Shown here: positions 35,269-44,267 of the stretch, piece by piece
How the letters are laid out: each line of letters opens with the position of its first letter
Numbering within the stretch: position 1 is the first letter of the stretch
Source: Sulfitobacter mediterraneus
GTDB taxonomy: Bacteria; Pseudomonadota; Alphaproteobacteria; Rhodobacterales; Rhodobacteraceae
Length of the DNA: 64,000 bases
Reading direction: 5' to 3'
Assembly: GCF_003054325.1 (NCBI RefSeq)
Contig: NZ_QBKU01000008.1
Location: forward strand, 62,001 to 126,000
The notes under the pieces: model-generated
Database searches by the model: none
The model's input: the letters and a program-made list of their open reading frames with translations, nothing else
Told to the model about the DNA's origin: nothing
Position numbers and translations under genes: made by a program

Positions 35269-37227
35269 ATGTCCGATCTTCTCACCGGAACACAGCCCAG
35301 CAAAGAATACGATGCCTCCTCCATTCAGGTGCTTGAGGATATGGAGCACGTGCGCCTGCGCCCCGGCATGTACATTGGCGGCAAGGATGATCGCGCCTTG
35401 CACCACATGGTGGCCGAAATTGTCGACAACTCCATGGATGAGGCGGTCGCGGGCCATGCCACCTGGATCGAGCTGGAATTGCATGAAAACGGCCATGTCA
35501 CCGTGCGCGACAACGGCCGCGGCATTCCCACCGATCCGCACCCCAAAGACCCCAGCAAATCGGCGCTTGAGATCATTTTCTGCACGCTGAACGCAGGCGG
35601 CAAATTCTCCGGTGACAGTTACGAGACATCGGGCGGCTTGCACGGCGTTGGCTCTTCGGTTGTGAACGCCTTGTCGGATCATTTGCGCGTCGAAGTGGCC
35701 CGCAATCGAGAGCTTTTCGCGATGGAGTTTTCGCGCGGCATTCCACAAAGCAAACTGGAGAAGATCGGCGCGGCCCCCAACCGGCGCGGCACAGCGGTAA
35801 CATTTCATCCCGATCCAGAGATCTTTGGCTCTCTCAAGCTCAAACCTGCCCGGCTTTTTGCCATGGCGCGGTCCAAGGCCTATCTGTTTTCGGGCGTCGA
35901 AATCCGCTGGAAATGCGGGCAGGACGACGGCACCACTCCGCAAGAGGCCAGCTTTCATTTTCCTGGAGGCCTGTCAGATTATCTGAATGAAACTCTAGGC
36001 GGGTCAACCACTTACGCAGACGCGCCATTTGGCGGCATGGTGGATTTCAAGGAAAAGTTCAACACGCCGGGAAAGGTCGAATGGGCCATCAACTGGACCC
36101 CCTCACGCGACGGTTTCATCCAGTCTTATTGTAACACCATCCCAACCCCCGAAGGCGGCACCCACGAGGCCGGGTTTTGGGCCGCGATCCTCAAGGGGAT
36201 CAAGGCTTACGGTGAATTGGCGGGCAACCGCAAGGCGGGCACGATCACCCGCGAGGATCTGATCACCGGCGGCTGTGCGCTGGTCTCCTGCTTTATCCGC
36301 GAGCCTGAATTTGTCGGCCAGACCAAGGACCGGCTGGCCACCACCGAGGCACAGCGCATGGTCGAAAACGCCGTGCGAGACCATTTTGACAACTGGCTCG
36401 CCGCCGACACCAAATCTGCCGGTGCGATCCTCGATTTTCTGGTGCTGCGGGCGGAGGAACGCCTGCGCCGCCGTCAGGAAAAAGAAACCGCCCGCAAGAC
36501 CGCCACAAAAAAGCTGCGCCTGCCCGGCAAGCTGACCGATTGCACCAGCAAGACCCGCGAAGGCACCGAATTATTCATCGTGGAGGGCGACAGCGCGGGT
36601 GGCTCTGGCAAGGGCGCGCGCAACCGCAACATTCAGGCACTTTTGCCGCTCAAGGGCAAGATCCTCAACGTGTTGGGCGCGGCCTCCAACAAGTTGACCA
36701 CCAATGCGGAGATCAGCGACCTGTGCGAGGCTTTGGGCGTCGGCATGGGCACCAAGTTCAATCTGGATGATCTGCGCTATGACAAGATCATCATCATGAC
36801 CGATGCGGATGTCGATGGCGCCCATATCGCGGCGCTGTTGATGACGTTTTTCTTTACCCAGATGCGGCCGCTGATTGATGACGGGCATCTGTATCTTGCC
36901 TGCCCGCCGCTTTATCGCCTGACCCAAGGGGCCAAGCGCATCTATGTCGCGGATGACACCGAAAAGAACTACTGGATGGAGAAAGGTCTGGGCGGCAAGG
37001 GCAAGATTGACGTGCAGCGGTTCAAAGGTCTGGGGGAGATGGACGCCAAAGACCTCAAGGAAACCACGATGGACCCCGGCACCCGCAAGCTGATCCAGGT
37101 CACGGTGGACGAGGATGAGCCGGGCGAAACCGGTGATCTGGTGGAACGTTTGATGGGCAAAAAGCCCGAGCTGCGGTTCCAGTACATTCAGGAAAACGCA
37201 CGGTTTGTGGAGGAATTGGATGTTTGA
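35269..37227 (+). CDS. parE: DNA topoisomerase IV subunit B
   Basis: ParE is the ATPase subunit of topoisomerase IV, which separates replicated chromosomes with ParC. The 652-aa protein has GHKL motifs EIVDNSMDEA, DNGRGIP and GGLHGVGSSVVNALS; the transducer; and the Toprim metal site EGDSAGG with TDADVDGAHI and the C-terminal QRFKGLGEM. ParE length and motifs distinguish it from GyrB (about 800 aa). Confidence 0.96.
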   Translation: MSDLLTGTQPSKEYDASSIQVLEDMEHVRLRPGMYIGGKDDRALHHMVAEIVDNSMDEAVAGHATWIELELHENGHVTVRDNGRGIPTDPHPKDPSKSALEIIFCTLNAGGKFSGDSYETSGGLHGVGSSVVNALSDHLRVEVARNRELFAMEFSRGIPQSKLEKIGAAPNRRGTAVTFHPDPEIFGSLKLKPARLFAMARSKAYLFSGVEIRWKCGQDDGTTPQEASFHFPGGLSDYLNETLGGSTTYADAPFGGMVDFKEKFNTPGKVEWAINWTPSRDGFIQSYCNTIPTPEGGTHEAGFWAAILKGIKAYGELAGNRKAGTITREDLITGGCALVSCFIREPEFVGQTKDRLATTEAQRMVENAVRDHFDNWLAADTKSAGAILDFLVLRAEERLRRRQEKETARKTATKKLRLPGKLTDCTSKTREGTELFIVEGDSAGGSGKGARNRNIQALLPLKGKILNVLGAASNKLTTNAEISDLCEALGVGMGTKFNLDDLRYDKIIIMTDADVDGAHIAALLMTFFFTQMRPLIDDGHLYLACPPLYRLTQGAKRIYVADDTEKNYWMEKGLGGKGKIDVQRFKGLGEMDAKDLKETTMDPGTRKLIQVTVDEDEPGETGDLVERLMGKKPELRFQYIQENARFVEELDV

Positions 37228-37239
37228 GAGTAATGCGCT

Positions 37240-37776
37240 TTGATTTGGGAACACCTTACTCCTGAAGATTCGAACAAGGCCAAGAAATCTTTGATCGTTG
37301 TGGCCTGCTGCACTTTGATTTTCGCAACATTTGAATTCAACGAGAACGTACTTCGGTTCTTGAATCTTGAACTCGTGGTTTCTCAAGAAAAGATTGTCCG
37401 CCTTGGTCAATATTCTTGCCTCGTACTTCTAGCAATTTTTGTTCTGCGAGAACTTCCAAACTATATTTCCAAATTGGGCACGCTATCTTTCGAACGTGAA
37501 GAAAAATTACAGGACAAAGAAACCAAAGATTATCACTTTGATTATTATGGCCATACCCAACCCGAAACGAGCCAAGAGGCTATCTTAGAAGAATTGAAGG
37601 ACCAGCAGCGGATTCGAACAAATCGCTTAAAAAGCAAGTATCAGCGACTGTATTTTCTGTTTGCTGTCATTAACGTAGGAGTTGTCGACCTTCTGTTCCC
37701 AATTTCGATGGGACTTCTTGTGTTTTTTGATCCGTATTTCTTAGACTTCAAAGTTTCCGACCAACCACTCCAATAG
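37240..37776 (+). CDS. Unknown membrane protein, AT-richer than its neighbours
   Basis: A 178-aa frame with hydrophobic segments at about 16-35, 55-70 and 140-165, and a charged central helix (FEREEKLQDKETKDYHFDYY through LEELKDQQRIRTNRLKSKYQ) that could form a coiled coil. No family is recognised. Start codon TTG; no ATG gives the full frame, and the ATG at 37233 reads into a short unrelated frame. Base composition and codon use are visibly AT-richer than in the flanking genes, which suggests acquisition. It begins 12 bases after parE. Confidence 0.55.
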   Translation: MIWEHLTPEDSNKAKKSLIVVACCTLIFATFEFNENVLRFLNLELVVSQEKIVRLGQYSCLVLLAIFVLRELPNYISKLGTLSFEREEKLQDKETKDYHFDYYGHTQPETSQEAILEELKDQQRIRTNRLKSKYQRLYFLFAVINVGVVDLLFPISMGLLVFFDPYFLDFKVSDQPLQ

Positions 37777-37887
37777 GTAGTTGGACCTTTGGTTTTGATC
37801 ACACATTGAAATAACTGAGTGATCCAAGCAAACCTGTAGCTGAATAACCAGCTACCAAAAACGCGCCCCTATCCGCCATAAGCGCAT
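37777..37887. other. AT-rich spacer after the membrane ORF
   Basis: No gene, repeat or tRNA is seen here. The sequence is AT-richer than the rest of the window, continuing the composition of the preceding ORF. It contains a loose inverted pair, GGTAG-TT and AACCAGCTACC, but no convincing structure. Confidence 0.5.
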
Positions 37888-37920
37888 AGCCCCTTCCCTT
37901 CCCCCCATGGGGAAGGGGCT
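37888..37920. terminator. Hairpin between the membrane ORF and the cytochrome gene
   Basis: AGCCCCTTCCC (37888-37898) and GGGAAGGGGCT (37910-37920) pair over 11 bp with an 11-nt loop. No T-run follows, but the position between convergent genes supports a terminator or transcript end. Confidence 0.55.
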
Positions 37921-37946
37921 TCATCGCTCCGTCACAAGGCAACGGT

Positions 37947-38348
37947 TCACGGCTGTTCCTGAATAACCCCGAGATAGGCCACCAGATCTACAATCGCGCG
38001 GCTGGTCATAATCGGCTGACCGGTCTCCGCCTTCAGCGGCGTGTCATCCCCCTCAAAGAACGGTCCATAAACCGGCATCGGTGATCCGTGACTCACGAGC
38101 GGATCACGCCCGTCAATGCGCGTCACCACTCGCGTCACCGGGAATTGCCCGTGCCGCACTGTCAGATCGTTCAGCGGCGGCGGTTGCAACATCAAGGCCG
38201 GTGCCATCGGGCCATTGCCGCGCCCCTCCAGCCCATGACAGGTCGCGCAATGCGCATCATAAAGCGCGGCACCTGCCCCTACATCCTGCGCCTGCGCCGC
38301 CCCCTGCATCATGCCAAAAGCCACCGCCGCGATCACAAGTCTTTGCAT
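37947..38348 (-). CDS. Small periplasmic c-type cytochrome
   Basis: A 133-aa protein with a signal peptide (MQRLVIAAVAFGMMQGAAQA) and one heme-binding CATCH motif at about 34-38. The distal Met ligand may lie in MPVYGPFF. Such cytochromes donate electrons in the periplasm; the partner is not visible here. ATG at 38348 follows GGAGGATAGG. A related lipoprotein cytochrome is at 39552-39962 in the same block. Confidence 0.88.
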   Translation of the reverse strand: MQRLVIAAVAFGMMQGAAQAQDVGAGAALYDAHCATCHGLEGRGNGPMAPALMLQPPPLNDLTVRHGQFPVTRVVTRIDGRDPLVSHGSPMPVYGPFFEGDDTPLKAETGQPIMTSRAIVDLVAYLGVIQEQP

Positions 38349-38479
38349 CCTATCCTCCATCATTGTTTTCCCAATGATACTGCACCCGTTGCCGGCCTGC
38401 CCTGCGCTGGATCAAATTTTGCAACTTGCGCCTGTGGAATGCCTCGCTAGGCTGCTGCCATTGCACCAGCGAGGCCGCT

Positions 38480-38881
38480 ATGACCCCAGAAATTGTCGAA
38501 AAGTTTCTTTATGACCACTTTGCCCCATGGGTGCTGGCGCTGGAGCCTAAAGTGACCTTGGCAGAGGCGCAAAAGACCGTTCTGGAAATCCCTGTCACCG
38601 ATGCATTGAACCGCACTGGCGGCATCGTTTGTGGGCAGGCGTTATCCGCTCTGGCAGATACGGCAATGGTACTGGCCTGCGGTGCCCATGAGGGGCAGAT
38701 GATCCCTGTTGGTACAGTCACATTGGACACGCAATTCATGCGCCCGGCCAGCGGCAACAGCATCCGTGCAGAGGCGGAAATCACCCGCGCTGGCAAAAGC
38801 ATGATCTTTGCCCGTTGCACCCTTTTTGCCGAACCCTCGGGCAAGGCCGTTGCCACAGCCACGGCCACTTTCGCACGATGA
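38480..38881 (+). CDS. PaaI-family hotdog thioesterase
   Basis: A 133-aa hotdog-fold protein. ALNRTGGIVCGQALSALADTAM carries the conserved region around the catalytic helix, and VTLDTQFMRPASG the second strand. It probably hydrolyses an acyl-CoA. ATG at 38480 has GAGG upstream. Its stop overlaps the start of the lipoprotein gene by ATGA. Confidence 0.88.
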   Translation: MTPEIVEKFLYDHFAPWVLALEPKVTLAEAQKTVLEIPVTDALNRTGGIVCGQALSALADTAMVLACGAHEGQMIPVGTVTLDTQFMRPASGNSIRAEAEITRAGKSMIFARCTLFAEPSGKAVATATATFAR

Positions 38882-39555
38882 TCCGTATCCTGCTTGTTCT
38901 GGTGCTTTTGGCCGGCTGTGGAAGGCCGCTGACCGACAACGAACGCGCCTATTTGACCACGATCCACGGTGCATCGCTCGATATGGACAAGGTCCGCCTG
39001 CATGACGGTGCCCCCACCCGCGCTGTCACATTTCGCCGCAAACCACGCCCGCGCACCACTTGCAGAGAGCTCATCCTGCCCCCCGCGACCGAAGCCATCG
39101 TGACATCGAAACCTGCGGCTGTGGCGCTGTATAACACCGTGCTGTTCGACAAGGACTGGTACATTGACGATTACCTGCCCGACTACCCCGACCGGATCAA
39201 TCTGATCGCAGCGATGCTGCTGGCCCATGAGATCACCCATATCTGGCAGTGGCAGAACCGCGCCACCACGGGATATTCACCGCTGCGGGCCGCGTCGGAA
39301 CACGGCAACAAGGCCGACCCCTATCTATTTGATATAAAAGCAAACCCCAAGTTCGGAGAGTTTGGTTTTGAACAACAAGGCTCCATCGTCGAGGAATTTG
39401 TCTGCTGCCGCGCCCTTGCCCCGCAGGCGCCGCGTACCAAACGATTGCATGCGCTGATCAGGCAGGTGATGCCTGTGGCCCCGCTGCCGCAAAGCCGCCA
39501 ACATGATGTCAGCTTGCCGTGGAAGGGCGTCAAGATCGACGGGATCTGCGGTTAA
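38878..39555 (+). CDS. Lipoprotein with HEITH metalloprotease-like motif
   Basis: A 225-aa lipoprotein. MIRILLVLVLLAGC is a signal peptide ending in the lipobox cysteine (Cys14). HEITH with the following IWQWQN (about 118-128) resembles the HExxH zinc site of gluzincins, and FGFEQQGSIVEEF may supply a third ligand Glu. A fold like the DUF4157 peptidase-like domain is possible, but proteolysis is not established. It overlaps the thioesterase by 4 bases and is convergent with a lipoprotein cytochrome c. Confidence 0.7.
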   Translation: MIRILLVLVLLAGCGRPLTDNERAYLTTIHGASLDMDKVRLHDGAPTRAVTFRRKPRPRTTCRELILPPATEAIVTSKPAAVALYNTVLFDKDWYIDDYLPDYPDRINLIAAMLLAHEITHIWQWQNRATTGYSPLRAASEHGNKADPYLFDIKANPKFGEFGFEQQGSIVEEFVCCRALAPQAPRTKRLHALIRQVMPVAPLPQSRQHDVSLPWKGVKIDGICG

Positions 39556-39962
39556 CGCTGGATCGCTTCGAGATAGGCAAGCAAACCCGCCAACGCCCGC
39601 GGCGTGGGTGTCATCACCCCGTCCACATCAACCGGCACCAGATCATCCGCCATCGCGCCGCCGAACTGTGGCATCACCCGCGCAAGGTGGCCCTGTTCAG
39701 GATCGCCATAAATGTAGCTAAGGGCGCGGGCTGTCGGGAAACTGCCGCCATTCGCACGGGCCAGCAATGTTAGATCGGTTGGCTTGCGGTCAAGCCCTGC
39801 GGCCAGTGGCCCATCTCCCTGTCCGCTGGTGCCATGACAAGACACACAGTTTTCCGCAAAGAACGCCGCGCCATCGCCCGCTTCGGGCATGGCATTGGGC
39901 GCGCAGGCCAGCAAAAGAGCACACCCGCCTGAAAGCGCGAGAGAAAACACAAAAGGCCGCAT
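39552..39962 (-). CDS. Lipoprotein c-type cytochrome
   Basis: A 136-aa protein. Its N terminus MRPFVFSLALSGGCALLLAC is a lipoprotein signal peptide with the lipidated Cys at about 20, and it has one CVSCH heme motif (about 39-43). The order of conserved blocks (GDGPLAAGLDRKPTDLT, then GAMADDLVPVDVDGVMTPTPRAL) is close to the cytochrome at 37947-38348, so the two are likely paralogues. It overlaps the convergent gene by 4 bases. Confidence 0.86.
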   Translation of the reverse strand: MRPFVFSLALSGGCALLLACAPNAMPEAGDGAAFFAENCVSCHGTSGQGDGPLAAGLDRKPTDLTLLARANGGSFPTARALSYIYGDPEQGHLARVMPQFGGAMADDLVPVDVDGVMTPTPRALAGLLAYLEAIQR

Positions 39963-40062
39963 AAGAAAACTCCTGATCCAGAGGCGTTGCCATCTATCCT
40001 TGTGTCTTTGCCTACAGCTGGCCATGATCCAGATCAAGTCACACAGGAAGGCAGAAAACATC

Positions 40063-40497
40063 ATGGCCCACTACGCGCTGATCATGCTCGTTGCCGGGAT
40101 CGGCATTCCGGTTCTTGCCGCCCTCAACGCAGCGCTTGGCGCTTGGGTCGGATCCCCTGCCGCGGCGGCTATGGTGCTGTTTGTCGTGGCCTTCATCAGC
40201 TGTCTGGTGGTGGTTCTTGTAACCGGCCCCCATGCACTGGACCGGTTCATGACCGCGCCCAAACATTTGTTTTTGGGCGGTGTTTTGGTGGCGTTTTATG
40301 TACTGACCATCACCTTTATCGCCCCGCACTTTGGTGTCGGGAACGCGGTGTTCTTTGTGCTTTTGGGGCAGTTGATTTCGGCCGCCGCTATTGATCACTT
40401 TGGCCTCTTCGGGGCGCAGGTCTCATCGCTGGGTCTGGCCCGCACAGGCGGGATCGTGCTGATGGCGGCCGGTGTCTGGCTGACCCAGCAGGTCTAG
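40063..40497 (+). CDS. Small DMT-type transporter (DUF606/YdcZ-like)
   Basis: A 144-aa protein with five hydrophobic segments and the short repeat layout of the YdcZ/DUF606 family (for example GIGIPVLAALNAALGAWVGS and LLGQLISAAAIDHFGLFG). Such proteins often work as pairs or dimers. ATG at 40063 was chosen because it starts the family homology; AGGAAGG lies about 12 bases upstream. It is convergent with the Ldh gene (1 base between stops). Confidence 0.85.
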   Translation: MAHYALIMLVAGIGIPVLAALNAALGAWVGSPAAAAMVLFVVAFISCLVVVLVTGPHALDRFMTAPKHLFLGGVLVAFYVLTITFIAPHFGVGNAVFFVLLGQLISAAAIDHFGLFGAQVSSLGLARTGGIVLMAAGVWLTQQV

Positions 40498-40498
40498 A

Positions 40499-41479
40499 CT
40501 AGGCCTTCGCGAACCCTTCGATCATCGCCCAAACCGCATCATCAACTTCGACCGGATCATTTTGCTGTTTGTTCTGGCCGGGCATCCGCGCGCCCTCATC
40601 GGTGGCGGCGGCAGCGGCCAATGCCTCAAGCCGTGCACCAAATTCCGGCGATGAAGACGGATCAATAATGATGTAATACTGCCCCAGATCATGCGGCGCC
40701 CCTTCAGGCGCTTTAAGAGGTTTGACATCCTTGGACAGAATGCCGCCCGTCATGCCAGCCGCCAGAATTTCAGCCATCAAGCCAAAGCCCCAGCCTTTGT
40801 AGCCACCCATCGACACCAACGACCCCGCCAGCGCCGCCTCGGGATCTGTAGTGGGGTTGCCATCGGCGTCCACGGCCCAGCCTTCGGGGATCTGCCGTCC
40901 GGCGGCCTTGGCCATAGTGATCTTGCCCAAAGCCACGGTTGTGGTGGATTGATCAAACTGCATGGCAATGCCGCCCGCGCCATCGGGCACGGAAAAGGCA
41001 ATGGGATTGGTGCCGATCACACGCGTCTTGCCGCCCGGAGCAGCCACGATGGGTGAGGCATTGGTGAACCCGATGCCGATTAAGCCCGCATGGGCAATCT
41101 GCTCTGTAAAATATCCCAATGATGTACAGGTGTGGGCATGGCCAACCGCCATCGTGGCCACGCCAGCCTCCCGCGCGGCATCCAGCGCCACCGGCAGACC
41201 ATAGGCAAAGGCAGGCTGTGCAAAGCCAAATCCCGCGTCCACATGGATGGCCGCACTGCGCCGCGCATTCACAACCGGCACCGCCTTGCCCTTAACCCGG
41301 CCAGAGGCCAATTGCTGGCAATAACTTTCGACATAGTACAAACCACAGATCTTGTTGCCGACCGCTTCGGCCTTGGCCACGGCCCGCGCAACCTCTGCTG
41401 CGGGAAATGCGTCGGCCCCATGGGCGATCAATGCCGCCTGCGTGGTTTCCTCGATGGTTTTGAGCGAAATATGCGCCAT
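40499..41479 (-). CDS. Ldh-family NAD(P)H-dependent oxidoreductase
   Basis: A 326-aa member of the malate/L-lactate/ureidoglycolate dehydrogenase family (LDH2 fold). The catalytic region GHAHTCTSLGYF and the cofactor loop GTNPIAFSVPDG are conserved. Alternative substrates include pyrroline-2-carboxylate, which the sequence alone does not resolve. It is a single gene with a strong CC-rich leader but no operon partner. Confidence 0.9.
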   Translation of the reverse strand: MAHISLKTIEETTQAALIAHGADAFPAAEVARAVAKAEAVGNKICGLYYVESYCQQLASGRVKGKAVPVVNARRSAAIHVDAGFGFAQPAFAYGLPVALDAAREAGVATMAVGHAHTCTSLGYFTEQIAHAGLIGIGFTNASPIVAAPGGKTRVIGTNPIAFSVPDGAGGIAMQFDQSTTTVALGKITMAKAAGRQIPEGWAVDADGNPTTDPEAALAGSLVSMGGYKGWGFGLMAEILAAGMTGGILSKDVKPLKAPEGAPHDLGQYYIIIDPSSSPEFGARLEALAAAAATDEGARMPGQNKQQNDPVEVDDAVWAMIEGFAKA

Positions 41480-41654
41480 GCGTCTTCCTTCTTGGCCCCT
41501 CCCCTTGGGGGCGAAGATCAGTCTGACCTTAGGTCAATTCTCACGTCAAGCGTTTGAAACCTGCGGAACGCCAATATTTTGCACAGGGCACGCATTTTAC
41601 GGGAAATCAGCCAAAAGCCACACGCAAACCGAGAAGATCAAAGGTTTTCAGCGC

Positions 41655-42338
41655 CTAATCAGCCACCAGTTGCCCTGCATCCAGCCGGATCTGCCGATCC
41701 ATTCGCGCCGCCAGGTCAAGGTTATGGGTGGCGATCACCGCCGATAGGCCAGTGCCGCGCACCAGATCCATCAACGCCGCAAACACCTGATCCGACGTGC
41801 CCGGATCAAGGTTTCCGGTTGGCTCATCCGCGAGAAGCAACTTTGGCCCATTGGCCAACGCCCGGCAAAACGCGACCCGTTGCTGTTCGCCGCCCGACAA
41901 GGCCGCCGGACGGTGATCTGCACGTTCTGCAATCCCGACGCGGTCCAACAGTTCTTGCGCCCGCGCCTCGGCCGCCGCTTTGCTCACACCATTGGCCAGC
42001 TGCGGCAAAACGATATTCTCAAGGGCCGAAAACTCAGGCAACAGATGATGAAACTGGTAAATAAATCCCACATCGCTGCGCCGCACTTTGGTGCGTTGCC
42101 GATCACCACGCCCGGTCATGTCCTGCCCGGTGATTTCAACCTTGCCCGCATCCGGCGTGTCGAGCAGCCCGGCAATATGCAGCAAGGTCGATTTGCCCGC
42201 CCCTGACGGCGCGACAAGGGCCACAACCTCGCCCGTACCCACCTCCAGATCAATGCCGCGCAACACGTTCACCTCATTGGGCGCCGCGCGATTATAGGCC
42301 TTGGTGATCCCGGACAGCCGCAGCACAATCTCACTCAT
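41655..42338 (-). CDS. lolD: Lipoprotein-releasing ABC transporter ATPase
   Basis: LolD drives release of lipoproteins from the inner membrane to LolA. The 227-aa ATPase has Walker [10 protein letters not shown] (43-51), the LSGGEQQR signature (148-155) and Walker B LLLADE (168-173). The start overlaps the lolE-like gene by 8 bases. The pair is the complete membrane part of the Lol system visible here. Confidence 0.93.
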   Translation of the reverse strand: MSEIVLRLSGITKAYNRAAPNEVNVLRGIDLEVGTGEVVALVAPSGAGKSTLLHIAGLLDTPDAGKVEITGQDMTGRGDRQRTKVRRSDVGFIYQFHHLLPEFSALENIVLPQLANGVSKAAAEARAQELLDRVGIAERADHRPAALSGGEQQRVAFCRALANGPKLLLADEPTGNLDPGTSDQVFAALMDLVRGTGLSAVIATHNLDLAARMDRQIRLDAGQLVAD

Positions 42339-43611
42339 AGCGCAGCGCCTCCACCGGATTCATCCGCGCCGCCCGCCGCGCCGGAAAGATTGTCACAACA
42401 AACGACAGCCCCAATGACAAAGCCACCGCAGACAACACATCGGCCAATTGCAACTTGGCCGGCAGGAAATAAATCCCGCGGATCGATGCATCCCACGCCG
42501 TGCCACCCGAAAGGTAGTTCACAAAACCAAAGATTTGATCGACATAAAGCGCAAAAAGGCATCCCAAAATGACGCCCAGTGCGGTGCCGATGATCCCGGT
42601 AAACGCGCCGCAAATGAAAAACACCCGCAGTACCGACCCTTCGGTCAGCCCCATGGTCCGCAAAATCCCGATATCGCGGCCCTTGTTTTTGACCAGCATG
42701 ATCAGCCCCGAAACGATGTTCATCGCGGCGATCAAGACCAGCACGGACAGGATCACAAACATCACCCGATCCTCGATATCCAGCGCATTGAGAAACGCCC
42801 CAGATGCATCTCGCCATGTCCAAACCTGCGCCCTTGGTCCAGTTGCGGCCAGAATAGGCAAGGCATATTTATCCACAGCTTCGGGATCTTCCACCATCAC
42901 TTCAAGTTCGTCCGCCACCCCTTCGCGGTTAAAGAAGATTTGCGCGTCGCCTATGGGCAAATAGGCGCGCGTGCGGTCGATGTCATAGCGCCCCGCCGAA
43001 AAGATATACACAACCTCATAAGCGTTCACCCGCGGGCTGGTGCCGAAAGCGGTCTTGACCCCATTGGGCGAAATCAGCTTGACCCGATCCCCCACCCCAA
43101 CGCCCAGCGTATTGGCCACACCGATGCCCAGCGCGATGCCCTCTTCGAAACGGCTTATGTCGCCCTGTGCACGGGTCTGATCAGCGATCCGGGGGATTGT
43201 TTTCAAATCCTTTGACGCAATGCCAAACACCTCGACACCCGCATTGGATTGGCGATGGTTTGCCATGACCTGCTGCCGGATCAGCGGCGCAACTCGCGTC
43301 ACCCCCGGCACCGTTGCGACGGTTTGGGCCAAGGCCTCATAATCGGCAATGCTGCGATCAATCCGCCCGGCGGCGTTGACCTCGCCCAACTGATAGACCG
43401 TCACATGGGCATTTGCGCCAAGGATCGTATCGACAAATTCCGCCCGAAATCCCGAGCGCACCGAAAGCGTTGCAATCAAAGCAAAAACTGCCAGCGTGAT
43501 ACCGATCAAGCTGATCCATGTCATCACCGACACGCCGCCCTCGGCCCGCCGCGCCCGCAAATAGCGCCAGGCAATCATCCATTCAAAAGGCGCAAAAGGC
43601 GCAGTGCTCAT
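42331..43611 (-). CDS. lolE: Lipoprotein-releasing ABC transporter membrane subunit (LolC/E)
   Basis: A 426-aa permease with an N-terminal transmembrane helix, a large periplasmic MacB-like domain and three C-terminal transmembrane helices (from [19 protein letters not shown]). A single LolF-like subunit is typical of alphaproteobacteria, which usually have one LolC/E-type protein. ATG at 43611 ([11 protein letters not shown]) is preferred; an in-frame ATG at 43623 adds four residues. It overlaps lolD. Confidence 0.92.
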   Translation of the reverse strand: MSTAPFAPFEWMIAWRYLRARRAEGGVSVMTWISLIGITLAVFALIATLSVRSGFRAEFVDTILGANAHVTVYQLGEVNAAGRIDRSIADYEALAQTVATVPGVTRVAPLIRQQVMANHRQSNAGVEVFGIASKDLKTIPRIADQTRAQGDISRFEEGIALGIGVANTLGVGVGDRVKLISPNGVKTAFGTSPRVNAYEVVYIFSAGRYDIDRTRAYLPIGDAQIFFNREGVADELEVMVEDPEAVDKYALPILAATGPRAQVWTWRDASGAFLNALDIEDRVMFVILSVLVLIAAMNIVSGLIMLVKNKGRDIGILRTMGLTEGSVLRVFFICGAFTGIIGTALGVILGCLFALYVDQIFGFVNYLSGGTAWDASIRGIYFLPAKLQLADVLSAVALSLGLSFVVTIFPARRAARMNPVEALRYE

Positions 43612-43677
43612 CTTGATGTCCATCCTAAGGAGGGTTTTGACAATTTCGCCGCAACCTGAGGCTTTGCCCTCATAGGG

Positions 43678-44187
43678 TCAAGCGCCCATCGCGGGATCGG
43701 CGGGGCGGCGTCGAAACGGCCAGGACAGAACGCGCAAAACGATCCCAAGCACTGCCAGCCCCATAACAAAACCCACAGCCGCAAACACCGCCCCCGCAAA
43801 ATTGAGCGGCACCGCAGGTTGATACTCCGCCCAAGCAGCCCGTGCGATCTCGGGGTCCGTCAGGTTTGGCATGTGATAGGCCCGCATGAACGGGCCCTGG
43901 CTTTTCAACAGGTCCAAATCGGACCGCAACCGTGCATAGCGGTCAAAAGTTACGGTCATATCCTTGCGCCGCCGCTCCAGAAAGTCTGTGCCTTGCATCT
44001 GTGCCAGCGCATCATCTCGGCTCAACCCAACTGCCGCCGCCGAGGCATCAAAATCCGCCACCACCCCGGACAACGCATCAACCGCACCGCCCAGTCTTTG
44101 GATATATTGCTGAGAAAACTCAGGGAATTGCGAACTCGCAGTGGCCCCTGCCAACCCGCCCGCAAGGGTCAAGGCCCGCAGGATCAT
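43678..44187 (-). CDS. DUF2937 membrane protein
   Basis: A 169-aa protein with an N-terminal hydrophobic segment (MILRALTLAGGLAGATA), a central helical periplasmic region (FSQQYIQRLGGAVDALSGVV), and a C-terminal transmembrane helix (FAGAVFAAVGFVMGLAVLGI). It matches DUF2937. Function unknown. It sits between proS and lolE on the same strand. Confidence 0.85.
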   Translation of the reverse strand: MILRALTLAGGLAGATASSQFPEFSQQYIQRLGGAVDALSGVVADFDASAAAVGLSRDDALAQMQGTDFLERRRKDMTVTFDRYARLRSDLDLLKSQGPFMRAYHMPNLTDPEIARAAWAEYQPAVPLNFAGAVFAAVGFVMGLAVLGIVLRVLSWPFRRRPADPAMGA

Positions 44188-44267
44188 TGTTCTTGCTCCA
44201 CAATGGGTGCCATGCTCTGCCTCCCGTTTGAAACGCAGGCTAACATACGTCAGCCTGCGATCAAGGA

